This document shows positions 1 to 9,814 of a DNA stretch of 64,000 nucleotides, one piece after another. Made by a program: the position numbers and the translations under genes. Source of the DNA: VAZQ01 sp035293945 (GTDB lineage: Bacteria > Pseudomonadota > Alphaproteobacteria > Rhizobiales > Xanthobacteraceae); NCBI GenBank assembly GCA_035293945.1, contig DATGLV010000022.1, positions 137,756 to 201,755 on the forward strand, in the 5' to 3' direction. Every line of letters begins with the position of its first letter. Positions within the stretch are counted from its first letter, which is position 1. The notes under the pieces were generated by a model. It did not search any database, was not told where the DNA came from, and saw only the letters and a list, made by a program, of their open reading frames with translations.

Positions 1-2
1 CG

Positions 3-1031
3 CCGGCTGCGATCGATTGCTGTCTCTCGGTCGCCGAGGATCACGACATTCAGGTCATGATCCACACTGACACGCTCAACGAGTCGGGCTTTGTCGAGGA
101 TACCATCAAGGCGTTCAAAGGCCGCACCATCCACGCCTTCCACACCGAGGGCGCCGGCGGCGGCCATGCGCCGGACATCATCAAGGTCGCCGGGCTTCCC
201 AACGTGCTTCCCTCCTCCACCAACCCGACGCGCCCATTTACCCGCAACACCATCGACGAGCATCTCGACATGCTGATGGTTTGTCATCATCTCGATTCGT
301 CGATCGCCGAGGACTTGGCGTTTGCCGAGAGCCGCATCCGCAAGGAGACCATCGCGGCGGAGGACATCCTGCATGACATCGGCGCGCTCTCGATGATGTC
401 ATCGGACAGCCAGGCCATGGGCCGGCTCGGCGAGGTCATCATTCGAACTTGGCAGACCGCCGACAAGATGAAGAAGCAGCGCGGGCGCCTCAAAGGGGAG
501 CGGGACAACGACAACATCCGGGCCAAGCGCTATATCGCCAAATACACGATCAATCCCGCGATCACGCATGGCGTTTCCAAGCTCATCGGCTCGGTCGAGA
601 AGGGCAAGCTCGCCGATCTGGTGCTGTGGTCGCCGGCGTTCTTCGGCGTGAAGCCTGACATTGTGATCAAGGGCGGCTCCATCGTGGCGGCGCTCATGGG
701 TGATCCCAACGCATCTATCCCAACGCCGCAGCCCGTGCACTACCGGCCTATGTTCGGCGCGTTTGCGGGTGCCCGCACCGCTTCTTCCGTGGTCTTTGCC
801 TCAAAGGCCGCAGTGCGCGGAGGGCTCGCCAAGAAGCTCGGGATCGCCAAGACCCTGGTCGCGGTCGAAAACACGCGCGGCAAGATTTCCAAGAAGAGCA
901 TGATCCACAATAGCGCCACGCCCAAGATCGATGTTGATGCCGAGACCTATGAAGTCAGGGCAGACGGCGAGCTGTTGACCTGCGAGCCCGCCGAGGTGCT
1001 GCCCATGGCACAGCGCTATTTTCTGTTCTGA
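3..1031 (+). CDS. ureC: Urease subunit alpha, C-terminal part (gene starts before the window)
   Basis: Catalytic subunit of urease, which hydrolyses urea to ammonia and carbamate at a di-nickel centre in the cytoplasm. The reading frame is open from the left edge, so the N-terminus with the first metal ligands lies outside. Visible family motifs are a TDTLNESGF segment, the HTEGAGGGHAPD segment, the active-site flap MVCHHLD, and SSDSQAMGRLGE with the catalytic Asp region. The frame ends in CEPAEVLPMAQRYFLF, the usual UreC terminus. It is followed after 2 bases by ureE, then ureF and ureG, so this is the distal end of a urease operon whose ureD/A/B part should lie to the left. No damage is seen. 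Confidence 0.97.
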   Translation, partial: PAAIDCCLSVAEDHDIQVMIHTDTLNESGFVEDTIKAFKGRTIHAFHTEGAGGGHAPDIIKVAGLPNVLPSSTNPTRPFTRNTIDEHLDMLMVCHHLDSSIAEDLAFAESRIRKETIAAEDILHDIGALSMMSSDSQAMGRLGEVIIRTWQTADKMKKQRGRLKGERDNDNIRAKRYIAKYTINPAITHGVSKLIGSVEKGKLADLVLWSPAFFGVKPDIVIKGGSIVAALMGDPNASIPTPQPVHYRPMFGAFAGARTASSVVFASKAAVRGGLAKKLGIAKTLVAVENTRGKISKKSMIHNSATPKIDVDAETYEVRADGELLTCEPAEVLPMAQRYFLF

Positions 1032-1033
1032 TC

Positions 1034-1498
1034 ATGCGACGCGCGCATTCGGTTCGGCCGGCAGGGGAGTGGGACAGGACGGCGGCAGTCGACCGAGTGG
1101 TGCTTGATGCGACCGACCGCTACCGCCGCAGGTGGTTGCTCAAGGGCGAGCGCGGCACCACCGTCCTGCTCGACCTGCCGCATGCGATCGCTCTCCGAGA
1201 CGGCGACGGCCTCGTGCTCGACGATGGCGCGCTCGTGCGAGTGGTCGGCAAGCCGGAGCCGCTTTATGAAGTCGCGGCCGCCAATGCGTCCGAACTTGCG
1301 CGGCTTGCCTGGCATCTCGGCAATCGACACACCGAGATTCAGGTCATCGGCCGGCGGCTGCGCATCCGCCGCGACCATGTCCTTGCCGACATGCTGCAGC
1401 GCCTGGGCGCGGAGATCACCGAGGTCGAAGCGACGTTCGAGCCCGATGGTGGCGCATACGTTCTTCCGCATGCCCATTCAGGCGGTGCGCATGACTAG
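1034..1498 (+). CDS. ureE: Urease accessory protein UreE (nickel metallochaperone)
   Basis: UreE delivers nickel to the urease apoenzyme with UreF, UreG and UreD. The 154-residue product has the usual size, an N-terminal UreE beta domain and the conserved WHLGNRH motif of the metal-binding C-terminal domain. The tail is short (LPHAHSGGAHD), with only a few histidines, unlike the long His-rich tails of some UreE proteins. The start follows ureC by 2 bases. The stop overlaps the ureF start by 8 bases, consistent with translational coupling. Confidence 0.93.
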   Translation: MRRAHSVRPAGEWDRTAAVDRVVLDATDRYRRRWLLKGERGTTVLLDLPHAIALRDGDGLVLDDGALVRVVGKPEPLYEVAAANASELARLAWHLGNRHTEIQVIGRRLRIRRDHVLADMLQRLGAEITEVEATFEPDGGAYVLPHAHSGGAHD

Positions 1499-2183
1499 CC
1501 GGCAGGAGCGGTCAGCGCTTTATCGGCTGATGGCGTGGATGTCGCCCGCCTATCCGGTCGGCGCATTCTCCTATTCGGGCGGGCTCGAATGGGCGGTCGA
1601 GGCCGGCGATATGACCGATGCCGGAAGCCTCGCAGACTGGCTCTCGGCCGTGATCCGCGAAGGCAGCGGCTTCTGCGATGCCGTGTTCCTCGCACACGCG
1701 CACCGGTCGGTGGCCGCGCAAGATGACGTGGCACTCGGCGCAGTCGCCGAGCTTGCGGCCGCATTCACTGCAAGCCGCGAGCGGTTTCTTGAAACGACCG
1801 CGCAGGGGCGCGCCTTCTTCGAGGTCACACGCGCCGCCTGGGGCTGCGCGGCGCTTGATCGACTCCACACTGTGTGGAGCGGTCCTCTCGCCTATCCGGT
1901 TGCGGTCGCGGTTGCGAGCGCCGGCCACGGTATCGCGCTCGAGCCCGCGCTGGCCGCCTATCTGCAGGCCGTCGCCGGCAATCTCATCACCGCCGGCTTG
2001 CGCCTCATTCCCCTCGGCCAGACCGACAGCCAGCGGGTGTTGGCCAGCCTCGAGCCGCTCATTACGGAATGCGTTGACGCGGCGCTTAAATGTTCACTTG
2101 ATGAAGTCGGCAGCGCTGGCTTTCGGGCCGAAATAGCCGGCATGCGTCACGAGACACAACATACACGTTTGTTCCGCAGCTAG
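1491..2183 (+). CDS. ureF: Urease accessory protein UreF
   Basis: UreF is the all-helical scaffold that, with UreD and UreG, forms the urease activation complex. The start is placed at the ATG at 1491 (MTSRQERSALYRLM), because the frame is open far upstream but that part only shadows ureE. The protein is then 230 residues, a normal UreF length. The motif MSPAYPVGAFSYSGGLEWA near the N-terminus is the family signature. It overlaps the end of ureE and precedes ureG by 18 bases. Confidence 0.93.
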   Translation: MTSRQERSALYRLMAWMSPAYPVGAFSYSGGLEWAVEAGDMTDAGSLADWLSAVIREGSGFCDAVFLAHAHRSVAAQDDVALGAVAELAAAFTASRERFLETTAQGRAFFEVTRAAWGCAALDRLHTVWSGPLAYPVAVAVASAGHGIALEPALAAYLQAVAGNLITAGLRLIPLGQTDSQRVLASLEPLITECVDAALKCSLDEVGSAGFRAEIAGMRHETQHTRLFRS

Positions 2184-2201
2184 CATGTTCAGGAAAATCG
2201 T

Positions 2202-2816
2202 ATGAAGACCACCTACGGCCCGCTCCGCGTCGGTGTCGGTGGACCGGTCGGCTCCGGCAAGACGGCGCTGATGGATGCACTCTGCAAGCGCATGCGCGCG
2301 CGCTACGAGATCGCCGCGATCACGAATGATATCTACACGAAATGGGACGCCGATTATCTCGTGCGCTCCGGGGCGCTCGCGCCGGAGCGCATTGCCGGCG
2401 TGGAAACCGGCGGCTGCCCCCATACCGCCATTCGCGAGGATGCTTCAATCAACCTCGCCGCAGTCGCCGACATGCAGGTGAAGTTCCCCGAGCTTGATCT
2501 CATACTCATCGAATCTGGCGGCGACAATCTCGCGGCGACCTTCTCACCGGAGCTTGCCGATCTTACACTCTACGTGATCGATGTCGCGGCCGGCGACAAG
2601 ATTCCTTCCAAAGGCGGCCCCGGCATCACCCGCTCCGATCTTCTGATCATCAACAAGATCGATCTCGCGTCGCATGTCGGCGCCTCGCTGGCGCTGATGG
2701 AACGCGAAAGCAAGCGCATGCGGGGATCGCGACCGTTCGTGTTCAGCAACTTGCACACGGGGGATGGGGTGGACGCGATCATCGATTTCATCGAGCAAAA
2801 GGGTGGGCTTGCTTAG
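2202..2816 (+). CDS. ureG: Urease accessory protein UreG (GTPase)
   Basis: SIMIBI-class GTPase that couples GTP hydrolysis to nickel insertion into urease. The P-loop GPVGSGKT is at residues 14-21. The GGCPHTAIREDAS segment carries the Cys-Pro-His metal-binding motif, ESGGDNLAATF is the Walker-B/switch region, and NKIDL gives guanine specificity. Length (204 residues) is typical. It is the last gene of the urease operon; the next gene is convergent and ends 5 bases away, so the two transcription units meet here. Confidence 0.96.
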   Translation: MKTTYGPLRVGVGGPVGSGKTALMDALCKRMRARYEIAAITNDIYTKWDADYLVRSGALAPERIAGVETGGCPHTAIREDASINLAAVADMQVKFPELDLILIESGGDNLAATFSPELADLTLYVIDVAAGDKIPSKGGPGITRSDLLIINKIDLASHVGASLALMERESKRMRGSRPFVFSNLHTGDGVDAIIDFIEQKGGLA

Positions 2817-2821
2817 GGCGC

Positions 2822-3721
2822 CTACACCGTGCGGGCCGCCGCAGGATCGACCGGGATAACGTCGACGGCGACCTCAAGATGCTGTCCGCCGGAAGCAAAG
2901 AAGATTCCGGCAATCGGCGCCACATCCGCATAGTCGCGGCCGAGCGCAAGAAACACGTGATCGTCGCCGACGAGCAACGCATTGGTCGGATCAAATCCGC
3001 ACCAGCCTGCTTCAGGGCCGCACCAGGCCATGGTCCACGCATGCATGGCGTCGGAGCCTTCGAGCCGCGCCTGTCCCTCGCGCGGCACGGTGCGCAGATA
3101 ACCGCTCACGTAGGCGGCTGGCAGCCCGAGGCCGCGCAGCCCGGCAATCATGATATGGGCGAAATCCTGGCAAACACCGCTGCGTTGCGCGAAGGCCTGT
3201 GATGGCGAGGTGGCAACGTCGGTCGAGCCGATCTCGTAGGTGAAGTCGGCCTTGATGCGGTTCATGAGATCGGCCGCGCCGGCGAACACCGGCCTTCCCG
3301 GCGCGAAGCTCTGCCGTGCGTAGTCGGTGATCGCGGGATCGAGAAAAACCTGCCGGCTGGGAAACAGGAAATGCGCCGGCGAATCCGGGCCGAGGTAGCT
3401 CCCCATCACGGCGTCGGCGCGCACCGCCTCCCAGGCAGGCGTCGCATCGGGATCGGGGTGGGGCGGCGCCTCCACGGCGACTCGCGCCACAACCTTGATC
3501 GACAGGCTATCGTGCGCCTCTTCGAGGCCGATCCGGGTCACGTGATTGCCGAAAAAATCGACGCTGTCGCGCCGCTCCACCGGCACCGGCGAGATTTCCA
3601 GCGCCACCGCATGCACCCGCTGGCGCGGCCGGTTGACTGGCGTCAAGTGGAGAGCGTGGTGCGCGTAAGCGACCTTCGACGCATAGGCATAGGTCGTAGT
3701 CTGGCGAATATCATAGATCAT
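2822..3721 (-). CDS. Transglutaminase-like cysteine protein (Bact_transglu_N + transglutaminase core)
   Basis: A 299-residue papain-fold protein with an N-terminal bacterial transglutaminase domain (about 1-90) and a core with a full Cys-His-Asp triad: C184 in SGVCQDFAH, H227 in DAMHAWT and D244 in GFDPTN. Members are thought to act as amidases or peptidases on isopeptide-type bonds rather than as crosslinkers. The ATG at 3721 is chosen because its ATGA overlaps the stop of the upstream ATP-grasp/alpha-E gene, so they are translationally coupled. It is the last of three genes that family knowledge groups as a predicted peptide-modification system; the substrate is unknown. Confidence 0.88.
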   Translation of the reverse strand: MIYDIRQTTTYAYASKVAYAHHALHLTPVNRPRQRVHAVALEISPVPVERRDSVDFFGNHVTRIGLEEAHDSLSIKVVARVAVEAPPHPDPDATPAWEAVRADAVMGSYLGPDSPAHFLFPSRQVFLDPAITDYARQSFAPGRPVFAGAADLMNRIKADFTYEIGSTDVATSPSQAFAQRSGVCQDFAHIMIAGLRGLGLPAAYVSGYLRTVPREGQARLEGSDAMHAWTMAWCGPEAGWCGFDPTNALLVGDDHVFLALGRDYADVAPIAGIFFASGGQHLEVAVDVIPVDPAAARTV

Positions 3722-6222
3722 GCCAGGGCCTCCCACACGGCCTCCGAGCGTTCGGTGTATGCGAGATGCGAGGAGTCGATCGTTTCTGAAAGCTTCATCA
3801 GCGCGTTCTCGCTGCCGACAATGAGGTCCGCGTCTATCTGGGCAGCATCGGCGGTACGCAGACTGGTGGCGATCGACGCGGCAATCTGCTGCGCCGGCGA
3901 CAGGCGGCCGTCCGGCACATATTTGGGAAGCGCCGCCAGATGCGCCTCGATGCGGTCGAGCTGGTAGATCGCTGCGCGTGGATTGTTGGGATCGAGCATG
4001 ACCAGGTCGATCACCGGCGCGCGCGCGGCGACCATCACATAACGTTGCCGATAGGTCATCTGGCTGTCGCACAGCTCAAGCAGCACATCGAGCGCGCCGT
4101 CCGGCGCGGAAGGGTCGGCAAGATCGCGGACGAAACGGCAGGTCAGGATAGCGCGCTCGATACGGCGGCCGAGCTCCAAGAACCGCCAGCCGGCAAGCCG
4201 CGTCATGTTCTCCTGCGCGAGACCCGAGAACGACGCGATGATCCGTAATGCTCGCTCAACGCGGTCAAGCATCAGGCTTTCGGATGCCGCCGAACCAGAT
4301 GACGCATCGATCTCGGTGAGCAGATCGGTGAACGCACGCCAGGCATCGGGCGAAAGGCGATCGCGGATCACTGAAGCAGCCGAACGCGCCGCAGCGACAA
4401 GCCGCGGCAGCGAGCCCTCGCAGTCGCGGCGGGTAAGAACGGCCTCCGCGATCAGGGCGGGTTTGGCGCGCGGTATGTCGCTGGGGCCCGCGCTCCAGGA
4501 TTCCAGGATTGCGCTGACGCGGGCGGTGATCAGCGCCGCCGCTTCGCCGGCCTCGGTGATGCGGTTGATGAGCGCCCGCACCAGGCGCAGCGTCGCCTCG
4601 GCGCGCTCCACATAGCGGCCGAGCCAGAACAAGTTGTAGGCGGCGCGGCTCGGCAACACGCCGCTGGCGCGCTGGATCACGATCCGCTCCGGTGTGGGCA
4701 ACAGCGTCGTCTCAGCGACCGGCCGATCCGACAGCACGCAGGCATCGGCCGTGCGCCCGCCCTTCTGCAGGCTCACCGCGTGCGCGTCGATGCCGTCCGC
4801 GATGCGGACGAACCCGCCCGGCATGACCGCCCAGCCATCGCCGGTGCGCGCCAGATAAAGTCGCAGAATGAAGGGGCGCGGCTCGAATCGGCCCTCATGC
4901 CAGACCGGCATGGTGGAGAGCTTCACCGCCTCCTGCAGCACGAAGTCGAGACCACGATCGGCGATGGCTCGCGTGAAATGAGCCTGCTCGTCGGCATCGA
5001 GCATCGCCCCGAGCGCTGCCGGCCCGATGCGGCGGCCCGGCAGATTGTCGGTGAACGCCGAAGCGATCACCATCTTGTCGAGTCGACCGACCATCCCGTC
5101 GCGCAGCTCGGCGTGGCCGAGCCACCAGGTCGCGATATTCGGAATCGCGAGCTCGGCGCCGAGCAACACCGGCGCCAGCGCCGGCAGGAAGGCGAGCATC
5201 GAGCGCGCTTCAACCAGCCCCGCCCCCAGCGAATTGGCGATGACGACCTTGCCGTCACGCACCGTCTGCACCAGCCCGGCAACGCCCAATTGCGAGTGCG
5301 CGTTGAGCTCCAATGGGTCGCAGAAATCGGCATCGAGCCGACGCAGCAGAACCTCGGCCCGCTTCAAGCCGGATACGGTACGGATGAAGACACCGTCATC
5401 ACGTGCTGTCAGATCCTCGCCTTCGACCAGCAACAATCCGAGATACCGGGCGAGATAAGCGTGCTCGAAGTAGGAATCGTTCATCGGCCCGGGTGTGAGC
5501 AGACACACACGCGAATCGTGCTGGCGATTGAGCGACGACAGCGACGATTGAAATGCCTGGAAAAACGGCGCGAGGCGCTCGACCCGAACGGCCCGGTAGA
5601 CCTCCGGAATGGCGCGTTGCAGTGCAAGCCGGCTTTCCAGCACAAAGCCAGTGCCGGAGGGCGCCTGGGTGCGATCACCCAGCACCCACCAACGACCATC
5701 GGCGCCCCGCCCGACATCGACCGCATAGAAGCGCAGATGCGCTCCGCCGGGCGGCGCAACGCCGACGAGCGGCCGCAAGAATTCCGGATTTCCGGCAATC
5801 AGCGCGGCCGGGAGATGGCCGTCGCGCACGAGCTTGGCCTCGCCATAAGCGTCCGTTAGCACCAGCTCGAGCAGATCGGCGCGCTGAATGAGGCCGCGCC
5901 GGAGCTCAGCCCACTCGCCCGGATCGATGATCAGCGGAGTATGGCTTAGCGGCCATGGCCGCTCGGCGCCGGAGGGATCCTCGTAGACGCGATAGAACAC
6001 ACCGGAATCGTTGAGGTACCGGTCGGCGACAGCGAACCGCCGGTTCATCTCCTCAGGCCCGAGCGAAGCGAGCATGGCGAGGAACGGCCGCCAATGTGCA
6101 CGGACTTGACCGTCCGCATCCATCACTTCGTCGAAGATGCCGGCGAGCGGACGATAGCCAGAAAGCAGACTTTCCAAATCATCTGCCTGCGGCTCGACCG
6201 CGCTGTCGGGACGGACTGCCAT
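3718..6222 (-). CDS. Circularly permuted ATP-grasp protein fused to an alpha-E domain
   Basis: The 834-residue product joins two families often encoded separately. An N-terminal circularly permuted ATP-grasp ligase occupies about 1-480 and includes GDRTQAPSGTGFVLESR and LLTPGPMNDSYFEHAYLARYLG. The alpha-E helical domain begins near ASGVLPSRAAYNLFWLGRYVERAE and runs to the C-terminus. ATP-grasp enzymes form amide bonds via acyl-phosphates, and comparative genomics has predicted that this pair makes or modifies peptides with the neighbouring transglutaminases. It lies 9 bases downstream of the DUF2126 gene and overlaps the next gene by 4 bases. Activity is not known. Confidence 0.9.
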   Translation of the reverse strand: MAVRPDSAVEPQADDLESLLSGYRPLAGIFDEVMDADGQVRAHWRPFLAMLASLGPEEMNRRFAVADRYLNDSGVFYRVYEDPSGAERPWPLSHTPLIIDPGEWAELRRGLIQRADLLELVLTDAYGEAKLVRDGHLPAALIAGNPEFLRPLVGVAPPGGAHLRFYAVDVGRGADGRWWVLGDRTQAPSGTGFVLESRLALQRAIPEVYRAVRVERLAPFFQAFQSSLSSLNRQHDSRVCLLTPGPMNDSYFEHAYLARYLGLLLVEGEDLTARDDGVFIRTVSGLKRAEVLLRRLDADFCDPLELNAHSQLGVAGLVQTVRDGKVVIANSLGAGLVEARSMLAFLPALAPVLLGAELAIPNIATWWLGHAELRDGMVGRLDKMVIASAFTDNLPGRRIGPAALGAMLDADEQAHFTRAIADRGLDFVLQEAVKLSTMPVWHEGRFEPRPFILRLYLARTGDGWAVMPGGFVRIADGIDAHAVSLQKGGRTADACVLSDRPVAETTLLPTPERIVIQRASGVLPSRAAYNLFWLGRYVERAEATLRLVRALINRITEAGEAAALITARVSAILESWSAGPSDIPRAKPALIAEAVLTRRDCEGSLPRLVAAARSAASVIRDRLSPDAWRAFTDLLTEIDASSGSAASESLMLDRVERALRIIASFSGLAQENMTRLAGWRFLELGRRIERAILTCRFVRDLADPSAPDGALDVLLELCDSQMTYRQRYVMVAARAPVIDLVMLDPNNPRAAIYQLDRIEAHLAALPKYVPDGRLSPAQQIAASIATSLRTADAAQIDADLIVGSENALMKLSETIDSSHLAYTERSEAVWEALA

Positions 6223-6231
6223 CGGAAACCT

Positions 6232-9200
6232 TTAAAGCGGATTACGAAGGTCGAGCGTAAGCGGATATTCGATCGAGCGCTCGACGCGGGGAAGGCTCGC
6301 GATTCGGCCGGGCGTATGGCCATAATCCTGAAATCGGGCGCGGCGGCGAGCCTCGGCCTCGTAGGAATTCACAGGAAAAGTCTCGTAATTGCGGCCGCCC
6401 GGATGCGACACATGATAGACGCAGCCGCCGAGCGAACGGTTGCTCCAAATATCAAGTATATCGAAGGTCAGTGGCGCGTGGGTGTCGATTGTCGGATGCA
6501 GCGATGAGGGCAAGCGCCAAGCTTTGAAGCGCACGCCACCCACATATTCGCCGAATCGCCCTGAAGGGACCAGCGGCATGGGGCGGCCGTTGCAGGTAAC
6601 AATGTGGCGGCCGTCGATCATGCCCTCGACCTTGACCTGAAGCCGCTCGACCGAGGAATCAACGAAGCGTGCGGTGCCGCCACCAGTAGTTTCCTCGCCC
6701 AGCACATGCCACGGCTCGAGCGCGTGCCGGAGCTCAAGCCGTACGCCGCCGTATTCGACTTCCCCATAACGCGGAAAGCGGAATTCGCGTTGCGCCGCGA
6801 ACCAAGTGGGATCGAAGCGATAGCCGGCGCGCCCGAGGTCTTCGAGCACTTCGAGAAAGTCCCGCCAGATGAAGTGCTCGAGCATGAAACGATCATGCAG
6901 CGCAGTCCCCCAGCGCACGGGCTTGCCGTCGAGCGGGCTTCGCCACAGCCAGGCGACAAGTGCGCGCAACAACAATTGCTGGGCGAGACTCATTCGCGCA
7001 TCGGGCGGCATCTCGAATGAACGGAACTCTACCAAGCCGAGCCGGCCGGTCGGTCCGTCTGGCGAGAACAGCTTGTCGATGCAGATTTCCGCCCGATGCG
7101 TATTGCCGGTGACGTCGACCAAGAGATTGCGGAACAGCCGATCAACCAGCCAAGGGCGCGGCGGTTCGCCCAAGCCAGGCGCCGGCACCATGGCGAGCGC
7201 AATCTCGAACTCATGGAGAATGTCCTGCCGCGCTTCATCAAGACGCGGCGCCTGGCTGGTAGGACCAATGAACAGACCGGAGAAGAAATAGGAGAGCGAG
7301 GGGCGGCGCTGCCAATAGAGGACCAGGCTCTTGAGCAGATCGGGGCGCCGCAGGAACGGGCTGTCGACAGCGTTGATCCCGCCCAGCACCACGTGATTGC
7401 CGCCGCCGGTGCCGGTGTGCCGGCCGTCGATCATGAACTTATCGGTCCCGAGCCGCGCGAGGCGCGTCTCTTGGTAAAGTGCGGTCGTGGTCTCGACCGC
7501 CTCGCGCCATGACGCGGAGGGATGAATGTTGACCTCGATCACGCCCGGATCAGGGGTCACCTTGATGACGTTGAGGCGCGGATCGGGCGGCGGCGGATAG
7601 CCTTCGACACGGATCGGCAGGCCAAGTTCGGCCGCAGATGTCTCGGCGGCTGTCAAGAGATCGAGATAATCCTCCAGCCGCTCGACTGGCGGCATGAACA
7701 CGCACAGCTTGCCGTCACGCACCTCGATCGCGATCGCGGTGCGCACCGGGATGCCGGCAGACGAAAGCGGCGCGCCCGCCGCCGGCATACCCTGCGGGAC
7801 GGGGCGCCCGGCGGCAAGCATCTCAGTGCTCCCGCCTCCGGCCATCGCGAAAGGCCCGCGTGGCTCCGCCACCGGCTGCGGCAGCGGACCGTCCGGCAGC
7901 GACGCGCGTGGCGCGAACGGATCGGCCGGCACCGCATGCGGATAGTCAACCGGTGCAAGGTAAGGCAGAGAGCCGAGCGGCAATCGCAGCCCGATCGGCG
8001 AATCGCCAGCTGCAAGGAACAAACGACCCCGCCGCGTGCGCCACATTTCGCTGATCCAGCCGGGAGCTTGCGCCTTCGCGGTCCAGCGCTGGACCGGCAG
8101 GACATAACCCGCAGGCCGCCCCAGATGACGCTCGACCATCCGCATGATGCGCGCGCGCTCGTCTGGATCATCGATCTGCGGATTGCTCGGATCGATGTTG
8201 GCCGGCAATGCCCCCTCCTTGATCAGGCGATCGGCCGGGTCCTCGTATGCGGGCTGAACGAAATCGCGCGCGATGCCGAGGCGCGCCGCCAAGCTTTCAC
8301 TGAACTGCTGCGCCTCCTCCGCGGAGGGCGGACGCGTCGCAGCTTCCCTCGCCAGCAATTCAAGCTTGCGCCAGATCGGCACGCCATCGCGGCGCCAGAA
8401 CAGTGAAAAGGCCCAGCGCGGTAACGGCTCGCCCGGATACCACTTGCCCTCGCCATAATGCAGCAGCCCGCCGGGTGCGAAGCGATCGTGCAGCCGACGG
8501 ATCAATTCGTCGGCGCGCAACCGTTTGCCGGGGCCGAGCGCGGCCGTGTTCCATTCGGCTGATTGATAGTCGTCGATCGAGACGAAAGTCGGCTCGCCCC
8601 CCATGGTGAGCCGCACATCCTGCGTGGCGAGATCAACGTCGACGCGATTGCCGAGCGCGTCCAAGGCGGCCCAGGATTCATCGGAGAACGGCAAGGTGAC
8701 GCGCGGCTGCTCCGCAAGCCGCGTCACCTTCATGTCGAAGGAAAAGTCGACCTCGGCGGGCTCGACCATACCGGTGATCGGCGCCGCTGCGCCGTAGTGG
8801 GGGCTCGCCGCGAGCGGCAGATGGCCTTCGCCGCACAACAGGCCGGAGGTTGGATCAAGCCCGATCCAGCCTGCGCCCGGCAGATAGACCTCGGTCCAGG
8901 CATGCAGATCAGTGAAATCCTGCGCGGCACCTGAAGGTCCATCGAGCAACCTGACGTCGGGCTTGAGCTGAATGAGATAGCCGGAGACAAAGCGCGCGGC
9001 CAAACCGAGATGGCGCAGGACCTGCACCAGCAGCCACGCGGAATCCCGGCAGGAGCCTTGCGCAAGCGCAAGCGTCTCCTCCACGGTCTGCACGCCGTGC
9101 TCCATGCGGATCACGTAACGAATCTTCCGCTGCAAATGCTGATTGAGCGTGACCAGGAAATCGACAGTCTTTTGCGGCTGGCGCGGAAGGCCGCCGAGAA

Positions 9201-9588
9201 ACGCCGTGAGATGCTCGCCCGCCAATTCCGGCTCAAGGCAAGACGCGAGCTCCTTGCGCAAATCATCCCCGTAATCGAAGGGGAATGTCTCGGCGCCCGG
9301 CTCGATAAAGAAGTCGAACGGATTGATGACTTCCATGTCGGCGATGAGATCGACCGTCACTGAGAACTCGGTCGTCTTCTCCGGAAACACGAAGCGCGCG
9401 ACTCGATTGCCGTTGGGATCCTGCTGCCAGTTCACGAAATGCTGTGACGGTGTGACCTTGAGCGAATAGCTCGACACGCGCGTGCGGCAGTGCGGCGCCG
9501 GACACAAGCGTACGATCTGCGGTCCGAGATTGACCGGATGGTCGTACCGATAGCGCGTAGCGTGATGGAGGCCGGCGCGGACGGACAT
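6232..9588 (-). CDS. Large transglutaminase / DUF2126 putative amidoligase fusion protein
   Basis: An 1118-residue protein with an N-terminal transglutaminase module. Its triad is intact: C180 in QGSCRDSAW, H229 in DLHAWTEVYL and D245 in GLDPTSGL. The long remainder matches DUF2126, annotated as a putative amidoligase, with motifs such as VRLTMGGEPTFVSIDD, IDGRHTGTGGGNHVVLGG and FIWRDFLEVLEDLG. It heads the operon with the ATP-grasp/alpha-E protein and the smaller transglutaminase. No signal peptide is seen, so the system probably works in the cytoplasm. An amide-forming plus an amide-cleaving activity in one chain suggests a reversible peptide or gamma-glutamyl modification; this is inference. 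Confidence 0.88.
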   Translation of the reverse strand: MSVRAGLHHATRYRYDHPVNLGPQIVRLCPAPHCRTRVSSYSLKVTPSQHFVNWQQDPNGNRVARFVFPEKTTEFSVTVDLIADMEVINPFDFFIEPGAETFPFDYGDDLRKELASCLEPELAGEHLTAFLGGLPRQPQKTVDFLVTLNQHLQRKIRYVIRMEHGVQTVEETLALAQGSCRDSAWLLVQVLRHLGLAARFVSGYLIQLKPDVRLLDGPSGAAQDFTDLHAWTEVYLPGAGWIGLDPTSGLLCGEGHLPLAASPHYGAAAPITGMVEPAEVDFSFDMKVTRLAEQPRVTLPFSDESWAALDALGNRVDVDLATQDVRLTMGGEPTFVSIDDYQSAEWNTAALGPGKRLRADELIRRLHDRFAPGGLLHYGEGKWYPGEPLPRWAFSLFWRRDGVPIWRKLELLAREAATRPPSAEEAQQFSESLAARLGIARDFVQPAYEDPADRLIKEGALPANIDPSNPQIDDPDERARIMRMVERHLGRPAGYVLPVQRWTAKAQAPGWISEMWRTRRGRLFLAAGDSPIGLRLPLGSLPYLAPVDYPHAVPADPFAPRASLPDGPLPQPVAEPRGPFAMAGGGSTEMLAAGRPVPQGMPAAGAPLSSAGIPVRTAIAIEVRDGKLCVFMPPVERLEDYLDLLTAAETSAAELGLPIRVEGYPPPPDPRLNVIKVTPDPGVIEVNIHPSASWREAVETTTALYQETRLARLGTDKFMIDGRHTGTGGGNHVVLGGINAVDSPFLRRPDLLKSLVLYWQRRPSLSYFFSGLFIGPTSQAPRLDEARQDILHEFEIALAMVPAPGLGEPPRPWLVDRLFRNLLVDVTGNTHRAEICIDKLFSPDGPTGRLGLVEFRSFEMPPDARMSLAQQLLLRALVAWLWRSPLDGKPVRWGTALHDRFMLEHFIWRDFLEVLEDLGRAGYRFDPTWFAAQREFRFPRYGEVEYGGVRLELRHALEPWHVLGEETTGGGTARFVDSSVERLQVKVEGMIDGRHIVTCNGRPMPLVPSGRFGEYVGGVRFKAWRLPSSLHPTIDTHAPLTFDILDIWSNRSLGGCVYHVSHPGGRNYETFPVNSYEAEARRRARFQDYGHTPGRIASLPRVERSIEYPLTLDLRNPL

Positions 9589-9814
9589 CGGTTTCTCAGC
9601 TCTTCAGGGTCGAAGCTCTGGCGCTGGCGCAGACGCTGCGATCCTGCCGGCCGACGATGGCTGTGTCACGAGCTCGTGCGTCCGACTCCACCCATGCATG
9701 GCCACCTCCCAAAGCGCGCCGAAACAGATGCAATTTTCGGGCCGCGACGGCCTATCCGGATGGCGCCGTCGCCGCTCTTGCCGACGGCTCCGCGGGCGGG
9801 GAAATTCCCTCGAT

